Shown piece by piece: positions 1-8,598 of a stretch of 26,970 bases of DNA. The stretch lies in the NCBI GenBank assembly GCA_011763485.2, contig JAANSK020095574.1:1-26970 (forward strand), in the 5' to 3' direction. This DNA is from Isoetes engelmannii (Eukaryota > Streptophyta > Lycopodiopsida > Isoetales > Isoetaceae). Every line of letters starts with the position of its first letter. The stretch's first letter is position 1. The notes below the pieces were generated by a model that was not told the origin of the DNA, searched no databases, and saw only the letters and a program-made list of their open reading frames with translations. Position numbers and translations under genes: made by a program.

Positions 1-172
1 ATTTCTGCGGGCAACCTTATACATAGCTCCTAAGCTTTGTAGATTTCTTTTTTCTCTAGTTTGCCAAGAAACCTATACCTTGAATAGTAGTTCAGTTGAT
101 CACAGTTGTTTTCAGCAATACAAACCTTCAAAAACCTGTTTAAGAACAACTTGATGTTTGAATGTATGACAG

Positions 173-430
173 GATACAGATCTGGATGAAAGATACCAGA
201 TACACCAAGCAAGAAGAACCATGTTGCATAAGGGTCATATGACCAGGATCCTTGAAGATAGTAATAGTAGTGTTCATGATTATCCTGCTGTTGATCCATC
301 TCCTATGGCACCAACACCTCCACAGACAGGTCCTATAATCTATATGCAGCCTACTCCACCTATTCCAGATGATCCTCAGCCTCCAGATCCATCAGTCCCA
401 CTCAGTGCCTCAGTTCCATCCAATGCCTGA
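173..430 (+). CDS. Terminal exon of a proline-rich, DY-motif secreted-peptide-like precursor, copy 1
   Basis: The block is open from an AG acceptor at 171-172 (reading GAT ACA GAT...) to a TGA at 428-430. It codes 85 residues with no start of its own, so the first exon, which should carry any signal peptide, lies outside the window. A basic segment HQARRTML is followed by HDYPAVDPSP and a Pro-rich tail with TGPI and PTPPIPDD. The same order (ARR, HDYxAVDPxP, GPI, Pro-rich) recurs in the exon at 854-1210. A DY dipeptide ahead of a Pro-rich peptide is the known mark of tyrosine-sulfated CIF/TWS1 peptides, which are ligands of GSO receptors in plant barrier formation. From memory, TWS1 also has VDP and GPIEH motifs. 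The family call is an inference. The acceptor is placed by homology with copy 2. A chance open frame is unlikely given the repeat of the motif order. Confidence 0.45.
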   Translation, partial: DTDLDERYQIHQARRTMLHKGHMTRILEDSNSSVHDYPAVDPSPMAPTPPQTGPIIYMQPTPPIPDDPQPPDPSVPLSASVPSNA

Positions 431-853
431 TTATTTCCAACTTGGTATGAGATTAAACCAATTTTTTTTGAACTAGCATATGCAATTTTGAATGGCAGCC
501 TGACCATGTGGCTGCCATTTGCTCTTGTTACAGTTCAGAAACATTGAACATTGAACTGTAGATTTTGTGGTTCCTTGATGTCTTTACAGAACTTAAATTG
601 ATTTTTCTCTGCAGTATGCTTTCTTATTTGATTGGTTGTTTCTTATGAATATCTATTCTTCATCTTCAGTTGTATGTTAGAGTTTTAACATTTGAACTCA
701 TTCAATCTTTTGTTTGAATTTGTATGTGTGCAAGATGGCATTTCCATATATCTGGCCTGTGCATTAGTACTATCTTATGTTCATCACTGTTTTGAATCAT
801 GTGGACGAATTTTCTTTGTTAGACTAAGCTTTTTTCTCCACTGAACTTAACAG
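431..853. other. Spacer between the two peptide-like exons
   Basis: The spacer is AT-rich and has no convincing exon on either strand. It would hold the 3' UTR of the first exon and intron sequence leading to the second. I looked for a hydrophobic start exon for the second copy and found only frames of about ten codons. The single structure of note is the inverted repeat at 491-519. Confidence 0.5.
491..519 (+). repeat. Perfect 10-bp stem hairpin 60 nt after the stop of copy 1
   Basis: AATGGCAGCC at 491-500 and GGCTGCCATT at 510-519 are exact reverse complements separated by 9 nt. The stem sits in what would be the 3' UTR of the first peptide-like exon. Its role is unknown; it may be a chance structure. 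Confidence 0.6.
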
Positions 854-1210
854 GATCATGGCTTGCATGAAGCAAGAAGGTTCTTGATTTCTAGAACTTT
901 GGTAAGTCAGCAAGTTGAGATTGCTAAGGAATTTGGAGGAAGTGACCTACATGATTACGAAGCAGTTGATCCAAAACCAAGGCTTCAGTCTCCTGTTGAA
1001 CCTGGTCCCATAGAGCACTTGAAACCACTGCCTCCTTTATCACATCCCTATGTTCCATCACCACCAAAAGTTCCTCCTTCATCTGCTCCTGTTGGAAAGG
1101 TTCCATCATATGCTTCTCAAACTATGCCGATACTGCCGCCTGCTTCGCCAGCAAACCATGTTAAGAGTTCATCTAATGCAAATCATGGATCAATTGCACA
1201 TATTCCATGA
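854..1210 (+). CDS. Terminal exon of a proline-rich, DY-motif secreted-peptide-like precursor, copy 2
   Basis: The exon follows a good acceptor (aacttaacag, AG at 852-853) and reads GAT CAT GGC TTG in the same phase as copy 1. It runs to TGA at 1208-1210 and codes 118 residues. Residues 5-8 are HEAR, followed by RFLISRTLV; then come HDYEAVDPKP, PGPIEHLKPLPP and PYVPSPPKVPP, and a Ser/Pro-rich end. From memory, the combination DY...VDPxP...GPIEH...P-Y-x-P-x-PP matches the mature region of Arabidopsis TWISTED SEED1, a sulfated peptide of the CIF family made in the embryo side of the seed for cuticle surveillance. The DY would be the substrate of tyrosylprotein sulfotransferase. No signal peptide is visible in the exon; it must come from an upstream exon, perhaps one shared with copy 1 through alternative terminal exons. 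Start and mature ends are inferred. Another Pro-rich secreted protein is the main alternative. Confidence 0.5.
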   Translation, partial: DHGLHEARRFLISRTLVSQQVEIAKEFGGSDLHDYEAVDPKPRLQSPVEPGPIEHLKPLPPLSHPYVPSPPKVPPSSAPVGKVPSYASQTMPILPPASPANHVKSSSNANHGSIAHIP

Positions 1211-2142
1211 AGTCTCATTCTGGTGCAACTGTCAAGTGCTCTGATCTTCAATGCCAGGGAGAAACTAGCTGAAAAATGGAGGTTTTGGTTTATAACTTAG
1301 CCAAGTGGTCATAGAGGTTTGATCATCAGCATCTTACAAGCATGGGCATTCAAGAGAGCACCATAGCCAAGAAATTGCTGAGAAACATGTTATGAGGCAA
1401 GGGTGATGCAACTGTAGTTTAGGGATGTTGCTAAATTGTTGTTTGATTGTTAGATGTATGCCATTAGATGCTAGTTAGAGTGCAGCAGAATTTGATATTC
1501 ATGTGCGTGAATTGTGGTATGCATGTGCGCAATTTGTGGACTGATGTGCCACAATCGACTGTTAATAGGTGAGCAAATGATGGTGGTTTGCAAAGCATTA
1601 CAATTGTTTGATGCGCAATTGATGGTAGTTTTATGCGCAAGTCAGTGCGCAATTGATGGTTCTGTTCCGCGCAAACTGGGTTCTCAGACCCCCCTGTGTT
1701 TGAGCAGCTATAGCTTACAAATGGCTAATCCGTTGACCTTGATTCTGGCATCATTTCGTAGCTTATCTTTCAGGCTTTCAGATGAGCCATGTTTTGTGGC
1801 GAGATTCCATGCCTCCTGCCCAGAATTGCAATTGTCCTCTTAAGTGAGCATAACATGGCGCGTCTCCCCTAGTTTAATGCAGTAGCAAAACTTCTTCTGT
1901 TTTGCATGCACAAATCCATGATGTGCTTAGTTTGTGTTGGAATCGTCAGTGTAGCGAGGCCCTTTACATCTTAAATCCCCAGCTCCATAGAGATTCCAAC
2001 TGGATTATTTAACCAACTTCTCATATAGCTCAGTCTGTAGCATCATGAATGGCTACTTGCTATGTTTGCATCTTCATGTTTGTGTTTCTGATTATTTACT
2101 TTGCCTTGCACTTGGTCTTACTTGTGTATGTATAATTTTTGA
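1211..2142. other. Gene-poor stretch with a TGCGCAA motif cluster
   Basis: No supported exon was found. The first part is presumably the 3' UTR of the second peptide-like exon. The small open frames here lack codon-like character or flanking splice sites. Within it, 1500-1680 contains repeated TGCGCAA-type words (separate entry). Confidence 0.4.
1500..1680 (+). repeat. Cluster of degenerate TGCGCAA(TTGATGG) words
   Basis: TGCGCAATTGATGG occurs near 1613 and again near 1647. Shorter variants are TGCGCAATTTGTGG near 1526, TGCGCAAG near 1634, CGCGCAAAC near 1668 and TGCGTGAATTGTGG near 1504. This is about six related words in 180 bp, at uneven spacing. It could be a decayed short-unit repeat. 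Confidence 0.55.
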
Positions 2143-2741
2143 ATAATTCATTTTCATGCACGAATTGTAAAAGATGGCCTTCTTGAAAGTAGTGATCTTC
2201 CTGAACCCATGTAAGAGCTCCTATTACAGGCCCATGTAAGAGCTCCTATTACAGGTTATGTACTTTCAATTTCTAGTCAGGAGGTGTTTAGGATGTCGTA
2301 ATTTTCATTTCATTTCATTTCAGTCCTGTGACAAGTGTTGACTATGATGTTGTTGCTTTACTAAAGGATCCCCTTGCTGCAAAGGTATTGTACTCCTCCT
2401 GTAAAGTCATGCTCTCCATTCTATTTTTAAGCTTTATCATTACTAATATATGTTATCTTTCAGGCTGCCAGGAATCTCTTCTACTGCAAAGGTGCATTTA
2501 GAAAGCAACTTGAAGAATTCCAAAAGCGGCATCAAATAGCAGGTACTGTTCAATCCAGAATGTCTCTGACGACTTCGTCTTTCTCAAATCATTTTTTAAG
2601 TGATATTTGCACTTTCCAACTTGGATAGAAGAAGCGGCTTTCTTTGCAGCCATTGATGCAGACCAAAAGTGCTCCTGGTGGCTTTGGCCTGAATCCCTTA
2701 GAAATAGAAACCGTGCTGCATTGGATGAAGCACGTCACTAA
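2143..2741 (+). CDS. Last four exons of an unrecognised gene (C-terminal WWLWPE protein)
   Basis: Four blocks join with matching phases. Exon 1 is open from about 2143 and ends at 2210 before GTAAG; it codes DGLLESSDLPEP. Exon 2 is 2324-2384 (acceptor ttcag, donor gtattg), coding VTSVDYDVVALLKDPLAAK. Exon 3 is 2464-2542 (donor gtactg), coding a helix-like segment with NLFYCKGAFRKQLEEFQKRH. Exon 4 is 2650-2741, coding DQKCSWWLWPESLRNRNRAA and LDEARH before TAA. Because every junction keeps frame, I regard this as a real C-terminal part of about 97 residues. I do not recognise the family. The charged helix followed by a Trp-rich W-W-x-W-P motif and an Arg/Asn-rich end suggests a small folded C-terminal domain. 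The acceptor of exon 1 is unclear, and the upstream exons were not found. Confidence 0.6.
2206..2255 (+). repeat. 25-bp perfect tandem duplication across a splice donor
   Basis: Two head-to-tail copies (2206-2230 and 2231-2255) begin with CCCAT|GTAAG, the donor of the upstream gene's exon, and end with a TTACAG acceptor-like word. The duplication therefore doubles the donor and creates a possible six-base micro-exon between the two. Confidence 0.85.
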
Positions 2742-3565
2742 CATAAAGAATTTGTTATGATCAAATTATGGTTTTTTTCTTTTAGTCTGTGGGATGGAGT
2801 CTGCATCATTTTTGGGATGAGGCCTGCATATTTTCCGACATGCAGATGCGTTTACCAGCTCCAACGTACATGGAAATAATGAGCACAAGACATCTTGAAG
2901 TAGTTAAGAGTCGTTTTTTTGTTTTCGACTTAGATTGTGGCGTGATTGAATGGGAAACTGGAGTAGAGCGGTGGTTTGTTCTTGAACTTTTTCTTTGGAC
3001 GATTGCTGTATTTCTATGCAGGGGATTCTAAGCACGATCATCGCAGAGGTGCCCAAGGTCCAGTGGAGTCTCTTGCCCTAAAGCTATGATGGAAGAAGAG
3101 CAAGCATTTTTGTCGTGGAGTCCACTTCCTTCTTTCTAATGAAAGTACAATTTCTTAGAGATGTATGCCACAGATATGGCAGCAGGAACTCGAATCTTGC
3201 CTTGCATCATTGTCTTGAATTGCATATCATCTTGAGGTACGTTGGGTGTATGCTTGTATTTACTTGGATGTTTGCCAAGTGTTCTGGTGTTCTCCATTTT
3301 TGTTTTATATTGCGGAATATCAGATATGCTTGTGCTTGTGCTTCTGGACTGTTAGCTTCTGTGTCTTTAGATATTGAATAAAATAGAAATGGAAGAATGT
3401 GATATGCATGTAACTGACATGTGTTGTACATCATGCTTACAGTCCTCACTAGAACTGATGCATGCTTCAAAGAAAAAGTATGGTATGACTTTCTTTGATA
3501 TTTTCATCATTTATGTCTTATTATAAAATTCACATGATGTGCTAAATGTATGGTTTCCCTTACAG
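2742..3565. other. Region between two partial genes; only weak exon candidates
   Basis: This holds the 3' flank of the gene ending at 2741 and the upstream part of the gene whose first clear exon starts at 3566. There are two weak exon candidates. One lies after tgcag at 3019-3021 and runs to TGA at 3087-3089. The other is a 35-nt micro-exon at 3443-3477 between a cttacag acceptor and a GTATGG donor. Neither has support beyond splice-like flanks. Confidence 0.3.
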
Positions 3566-5008
3566 GATGGCACAGTAACAGCACAGAAGACTGACACTAC
3601 CATGGCTTCTGGAAACACAAATCTGGAATGTGAGGATTCTCACTTTTCACCAGCATTTAAAGCACACTATTCAAAAATGTCAGCCTGCTCCTCCGTTGCC
3701 ATTAAGGTAAACTGAAATTAAATTGTGTTCGTTGTATACTCCATTTAAGGTGAAATGATTGAAAGAGATGTCTTCATCACAGGAAGATTATGCTCTCGAG
3801 GTTCATGAATTGCTGAATACATCTCTTAAAAATCAGAAAGAAACTGCACTAGTAGGTTCCTTGTGCCTTTATGCCAAAAGCTTCAATTTTCTCTTGTTCC
3901 TTTGTGAATGCATGCAACTTACTCAGGCCTGTATGTTATTATCAGGGGGAGAAAGTGGAATTACTTATGAAAATTCGTAAACCATCCCAGAAGATGTCAG
4001 AAGAAGCAGATGTGCATGTGAAAAATGCACACTTTTCATCTGCTTTTAAGCAACATTTTTATGATATCAGTTTTGAAGACGAATCGGGTGTGTTTACCAT
4101 ATTCTGAATGAAAAAGAAACCACACTAGCTAATTCCTTGGTACTTCTATCCCAGTTTTCCCGTGTTTGTTTATGTCTGGTCTGTCTTTCTTTTAGGGGGA
4201 TGAGATGGGGTTGCTTGAGAAGATTCATAAGCCATCCCTGCAGATTTCAACAGACGTAGATTTACATGCAGAAAATTTTCATTTTTCACCTGCCTTTAAG
4301 CAGCATTTTTCAAAGTTAGGCCTAATGGCACATGTGTGTTTACTGTTCTTCGCCCTTTCTAGTGTTATCAAAAGTGTTCCCTGCTCTTTGATGTATTTGA
4401 TGAATGTCATAATGTATGCAGGCATTCAAGGGTGATTCGTGGACTATGCTTTTCTGACAAGCTTGAAGACAAAGCGGCTCTAGATACCAACAATAACAAT
4501 ATGTCTATGGTCTCTATGACTGCGGACTTACGCAGTAAGGAAACTAAGAATAACATCCAGCAGGAATTAGACCTGGAACTCATTAAGGCGTTTATGTTGA
4601 CAAATGATTGCAAAGACAGATTTTTTGATATTTAAATATATGATGTGCTGCAAGAAAGAGGTGCTTTACATGAAGCAAAGACAAGATTGGAGAAACGCTA
4701 TGAACAAATTACTTTGCCTTTACAGCTTGAGAACCGAATGCTACGTTAATTTTCCTGTAGTTTATGCATTGACAGTTCCGTTTTATGGCTGTTATATATG
4801 TTGCCTTTTGGTGGTGAAAGTTTCCAGGTTGATGTCGAGGAGATAAAGGCACACGAAATTCAAAAAGCTACAGTCTCCTTTATAAGACATGCAGTCTCAA
4901 ATAAACTCATCAAATCAATTTCTAAGTGCGGAAAGTGAACAAAACAAGTTAGCTTTTACTTCTGCATATGTCACAAATGCCCTTGAAGCCACTAATGCTC
5001 AGATCTAG
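3566..5008 (+). pseudogene. Multi-exon unrecognised gene with repeated HFSxAFKxHF exons and an interrupted coiled-coil 3' part
   Basis: Exons join in phase: 3566-3706, 3783-3851 (donor GTAGGT), 3946-4089, 4196-4335 and 4422 onward. Three exons carry the same motif: DSHFSPAFKAHYSK, AHFSSAFKQHF and FHFSPAFKQHFSK. The second and third also share a preceding segment (GEKVELLMKIRKPSQ against GDEMGLLEKIHKPSL). The exon from 4422 codes an acidic helix-prone stretch up to TAA at 4633-4635. The same frame then continues after the stop as a coiled-coil-like segment (VLQERGALHEAKTRLEKRYE) to 4746. A further block from an acceptor at 4825-4827 reads VDVEEIKAHEIQKATVSF. Coding character then shifts to the frame of the ATG at 4889 and ends at TAG 5006-5008. 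I read this as nonsense and frameshift decay of the 3' part, or a protein shortened to end at 4635. I do not recognise the family. Upstream exons are missing. Confidence 0.5.
3831..4345 (+). repeat. Tandem duplication of about 250-275 bp carrying one exon
   Basis: The segment around the end of the second exon (AATCAGAAAGAAACTGCACTAG, 3829 onward) recurs at about 4105 as AATGAAAAAGAAACCACACTAG. The intron, the exon from its GGGGA start and the intron start GTGTGTTTAC follow in the same order (exons at 3946 and 4196, intron starts near 4088 and 4333). The donor of the small upstream exon is lost in the second copy (GTAGGT changed to GCTAAT), so only the HFSPAFK exon was kept as a duplicate. Confidence 0.75.
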
Positions 5009-5036
5009 GAAATGACACTCGGGGAAATGACACTCG
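5008..5036 (+). repeat. Short direct repeat GGAAATGACACTCG
   Basis: Two identical 14-bp copies lie at 5008-5021 and 5023-5036, just after the end of the decayed coding trace. Probably a slippage product. Confidence 0.8.
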
Positions 5037-5272
5037 TTTGAATTATGCCAATCATGTCATAAACAGGGTGAATTTTTCTGTCTGCTCATCTATTTGTCGT
5101 TTGGGAGGGTAGAAATCAAATGAAACCCATGCTTCTTTCCCTGGAAAATCTAACTGTTTGGTAAAAAACATTTGGCACTCAAACTTCGTAGAATGTCCCA
5201 AGTAATAAACGCTATGTGCTGTAGAATTCCATTCAAAATGTCAACATGGTTTCATGCTTCTCTAAGCGACTC

Positions 5273-5480
5273 AAAAGTTCCATTTTGAACTGCTCAAATA
5301 AAAGTTCCATTTTGAAATGCTCAACAAATACGTGTGTATATCGATTATTAGGCAGAAGTTGAGTCAATACTTTTGCACCATTGTTAGCTCACTTAGTGTT
5401 TATATAGATTAGGCCAAAACTTTGAGCCAAACTTTTGCACCATCGCTAGTTCACTTGCTCTACATTGATTCACTTGCGTT
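5273..5480 (+). repeat. Local short repeats in AT-rich DNA
   Basis: A unit of about 26 bp built on AAAGTTCCATTTTGAA(C/A)TGCTCAA is repeated in tandem at 5273-5298 and 5299-5325. Further on, ACTTTTGCACCAT(T/C)G(T/C)TAG(C/T)TCACTT occurs near 5369 and near 5428. No coding sequence is seen in 5040-5880. Confidence 0.6.
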
Positions 5481-5879
5481 GAGAAGTTAATTGAATATGT
5501 TTTTACACCAATGCAACATCTTTGAAAACCTTTTAAGTCTCATGTTGGAATTCCGTATCCTTAAAAAGAGAAACAAAAAGAAAAGAAGGAAAGTGTCACA
5601 TCTTGAGTCTTGTGCAATGGACAACTTAAATTATATGGTTCTAGGTCCATTGATGCGTCATATATATTATGGTGAAGGAGTGGGAAACAATTTAAAGGCC
5701 AGCCATGAGAGCTTAGCTCTTCCCGTTGAAGAGCATATACTCTTCATAGTATTCAATATAAACCAACATGTTATCCAGCTAATGTCCAACGTATGCTAAT
5801 GTCCAATGAAAGTAAGATCTCAATCATATGTAGTTACGCTCTATATAATGCTCTAGTACATAATAATTCCCACATTCAA

Positions 5880-6062
5880 CCATTGACATCTCACACCTTC
5901 TATAAAAAGAGCATCAGTCCATTACTTGTTTCAAATGTTTATTTGTTAGAAAGAAATCAAACCAATCCTAGCTTGGCTCCTTAATAAAGCTTCATCTCTT
6001 CTTCTTTCCTAGTTCTTTGTTTTTCCTATTCTACCCTTTCCCCAACCCTGCGTTTCTGCTAG
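5880..6062 (+). repeat. Dispersed repeat, copy 1 (paired with 10930-11152)
   Basis: The sequence from about 5907 (GCATCAGTCC...TTTCAAATGTT) through CCCCAACCCTGCGTTTCTGCTAG at about 6062 recurs in the same order near 10978-11152, with small insertions and substitutions. Both copies contain GAAAGAAATCAAACCA, TTGGCTCCTTA(A/G)TAAAGCTT and CTTCTTCTTTCC. It has a TATAAA-like word and an AATAAAG word. That suits a terminal repeat or a MITE, but I cannot assign a class. A run of 19 T follows at 6063-6081. Confidence 0.7.
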
Positions 6063-6678
6063 TTTTTTTTTTTTTTTTTTTGGTTAGATACATCGGTTTA
6101 AGTGGCAGGGGGTATGCTGGACCAAATCTGGTCCATGAACCTGGAATGGTCTCCTGGACAACTCTAGTGTTAAGTTGTAGACTGGGTTCTTGTTCAATGT
6201 TTACTTTCGCTAGGATAGGTAGTTGTAAGAAACGTTGTATATGGGGAGGTAGGAATTAGCATTTATAATATGGTCTTAGCTTTGGCAAAGGGAGCATGAG
6301 GGTGGTGTAAATGTAGTAGTGCCTTCTAGTTTTGAGGTAAGAACTTCAAGGGGGATTTTTGTTTTATTTTGGGACAGGGCAAGGGGGTGAGAGTTTGAGG
6401 GGAAGTGCGGATGGGCTAAGGAGCAGATAGAAGACAAGCAGGGGGAGTGATATCTCTTAGCCATCGGTTTGCATAGGCTAGTGGTACATTTCTTGTTATT
6501 TTTGGGCTCTTGCCTGCTCCACCCATCCCTTTAGGAATCTACATTGTCATGAGATTATAAAGATCTGTGCCTAGACACAACACTACAATATCAATTAGGC
6601 TTGGCCAAAACTACATTGAGAGCCAACTAAGTCGCATACTCAATCAAAGTCTGTTGTAAAGTTGAGGCTGCTATACTC
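6063..6678. other. Poly-T run and unassigned sequence
   Basis: The stretch starts with T19 (6063-6081) and has a short stem TGGACCA-AATC-TGGTCCA at 6117-6134. A G-rich non-coding part follows around 6290-6450. No gene is supported. Confidence 0.5.
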
Positions 6679-7584
6679 CTAAGAGCTCAAAATTCTAAAA
6701 AAAGGATAGAACCCCATATACATGTAAAGTTTCTGATTTCTTTCAACCTTGCACCAGTGGCAGTTGAGGGCAATCTTGTAGAATGTGCCCACATTGATCA
6801 CAATGAAAACATGTGATGCGCCTATTATCCTGGAAGACGACTGTTGTGCTGCAACAACATTTGTATTCTGCACGGGGAATGTTGAGCCGAAGTGTAGGCG
6901 TTTTGGGGTACGACATTCCTCCATGCTGTGGTTGTTCATATTGCATCTCTTCCAGTGTCTGGGACTCACGAGGGTGTTGCATTCAGTGACATGGTGCCCG
7001 GGTGCTAAGCAGTGACTGCACCAGATGTGACTGTGATTTTGTACTGGCCATGCAGGTTGCAGGGGCATTGCATGCGTGGGCATCGAGCTTGCAAGATCTT
7101 CGGCCAGAGGCATGTGCATGGCAATATTTACAGATCGATTGGCTGTTTTGATGGCATCCTCCAATGTTTTTGGTCCTTGGAGCTCCGTGTAGATCCGGAT
7201 CTGCTGATTCAAGACATACAAAAACCAAGCAAGAAGTTGCCTGTTTGAGGGTGTCTCAATCAACTTGGTCACTAGCAGGAAGATCTGTTCCGCAAATTCT
7301 CGTGGAGACTCTGTAGCCTTCTACTGTTGCCAAGCCAACTGAGTTAACAACTGCGAATCGTCTTCAGTGCGGCTATAGTGGGTCAAGAAGGCACGTCGCA
7401 TGAGGGACCAATCCTCAATCCAGTTCCTTTTGTTAGCCAACAACCACTCTTTGGGTTGACCTTGCAGGGTTGCACTGAACAGGTAAAATTTCAACAAAGG
7501 GTCTTGCTGGTCATTGAGAACAACAAAATGAGTCAAACTCACCCAGATGTGCCGCCTCGCTCACCTTTGTGCCTTTTTTCTTGA
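6679..7584 (-). mobile_element. Fossil LTR-retrotransposon gag fragment
   Basis: On the minus strand there is a capsid-like segment of retrotransposon gag type (for example YLFSATLQGQPKEWLL, and a tail listing MPLAEDLASSM). It is followed by CCHC zinc-knuckle-like sequence (WCSHCLAPGHHVTEC). This order, capsid helices then a nucleic-acid-binding knuckle, is that of gag in LTR retrotransposons, most like the Ty3/Gypsy group. It is broken, with at least two interruptions. No protease, reverse transcriptase or integrase was found beside it, so it is an isolated, probably old, piece. Flanking LTRs were not identified with confidence. Confidence 0.7.
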
Positions 7585-7589
7585 ACTTT

Positions 7590-7995
7590 TTTGTCAAAGT
7601 TAAGACATTTTATTGTCACAGTATGGTCAAATTTATATTATTTCTTTGTCACTACTTTTGCCATTATAAAGTCAGTCTATTGGCACTCTTTTGACACATG
7701 GTTTGTCAAATTTATGACAATCTATTGTCACAATTGTGTCATTTCTCTGGATATTATAGTCAAATTTATATTATTTGCTTGTCACTACTTTTGTTAGCAT
7801 TAAGTAAATCTATTGTCACCTTTTTTCTCACATGGTTTTATCAAAACCATGTCAGTCTATTGTCACATTATAGTCACATTTACATCATCTTTTTGTCACT
7901 CCTTTTTATCACTATTGTGTTACTCTATTGTCACATTTATTGTCACTATTTATGTCATTAGTATTGTCACTTTTATATCAGTTTTTTGACACATT
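7590..7995 (+). repeat. Degenerate tandem array rich in (T)GTCAC words
   Basis: GTCA-type words (CTATTGTCAC, TTTGTCACTA, GTCAAATTTA) recur throughout. A longer unit beginning GTCAAATTTATATTATTT is seen near 7625 and near 7759, and as GTCACATTTACATCATCT near 7871. This gives an uneven period of about 110-135 bp. The array stops sharply near 8008, where the AC-rich Helitron coding sequence begins. Confidence 0.7.
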
Positions 7996-8079
7996 ATTTT
8001 TTGTAGTACCGAGCACAGCAGGCACACAAGATGAAGACAAGCTATGTGACCTATAAGTCAAGTTCAAGCAAATCCACAC

Positions 8080-8598
8080 ATGCAGGCCCTCTTGCAAACT
8101 AGAGGCCACGTAATCCCATGCCGATACATGTTCTCGTTCCTGCAACAGCCAAACCATCACGCACAATTTGACAGCAACAAACAGAGGTGGCTATACTTCA
8201 AACCAACAGAAGAGCACTCAAACGTCGTGCCCTATCACCCAGCAATCCTCTTGCTTTGGGGAGCACACATGAATATCCAAAGAATCACACATGGAAGGTG
8301 GACATACTACAAATTCAAATATGCAACAAAGCTCGAGCCACATGGCCATCTCAACCTGAATGAACAAGACATACTAAGGCTTGGCCTCCCAAACATAGGC
8401 GAAGCAAAAGCAAAGCCGCTATCTTCGGCGTTGCTATCGAAACCAATTTCACCCACTGAAGACGCCCTTGATTGCCTTCAAATACCAACTATATGGAGTT
8501 CAGACGACGTCCACTTCATCGATTCCTCCCCACCATCCACCAGAGAGCGGCTCCTCACACGTGGCACCATGCCTACACTCCACGGCATAGACCACTAA
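8080..8598 (+). pseudogene. Helitron Rep-helicase, region after the Rep domain
   Basis: An open frame of about 172 codons carries RWLYFKPTEEHSNVVPYHP, LLLWGAHMNIQRI, YYKFKYATKLEPHGH, CLQIPTIWSSDDVHFID and SSPPSTRERL. These match the conserved region between the Rep nuclease and the helicase in Helitron proteins, where an R-W-x-V-x-P-Y-N-P-like and a H-x-N-(I/V)-(E/Q) motif precede a K-Y-x-x-K helix. The frame then changes, and the protein continues in other frames to about 8848 (for example EFYTTLEHKIILENQ, LLDKIPFRAEAALLSPNN). This copy cannot make a full protein. The ATG at 8080 is internal to the ancestral protein and not a true start. Confidence 0.8.

Noticed and set aside
2789-3031. An 80-codon plus-strand frame
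   Set aside because: No protein-like composition or splice context. It overlaps the 3' flank of the gene ending at 2741.
6117-6134. TGGACCA-AATC-TGGTCCA stem
   Set aside because: A 7-bp stem alone is expected by chance in a window of this size and has no supporting context.
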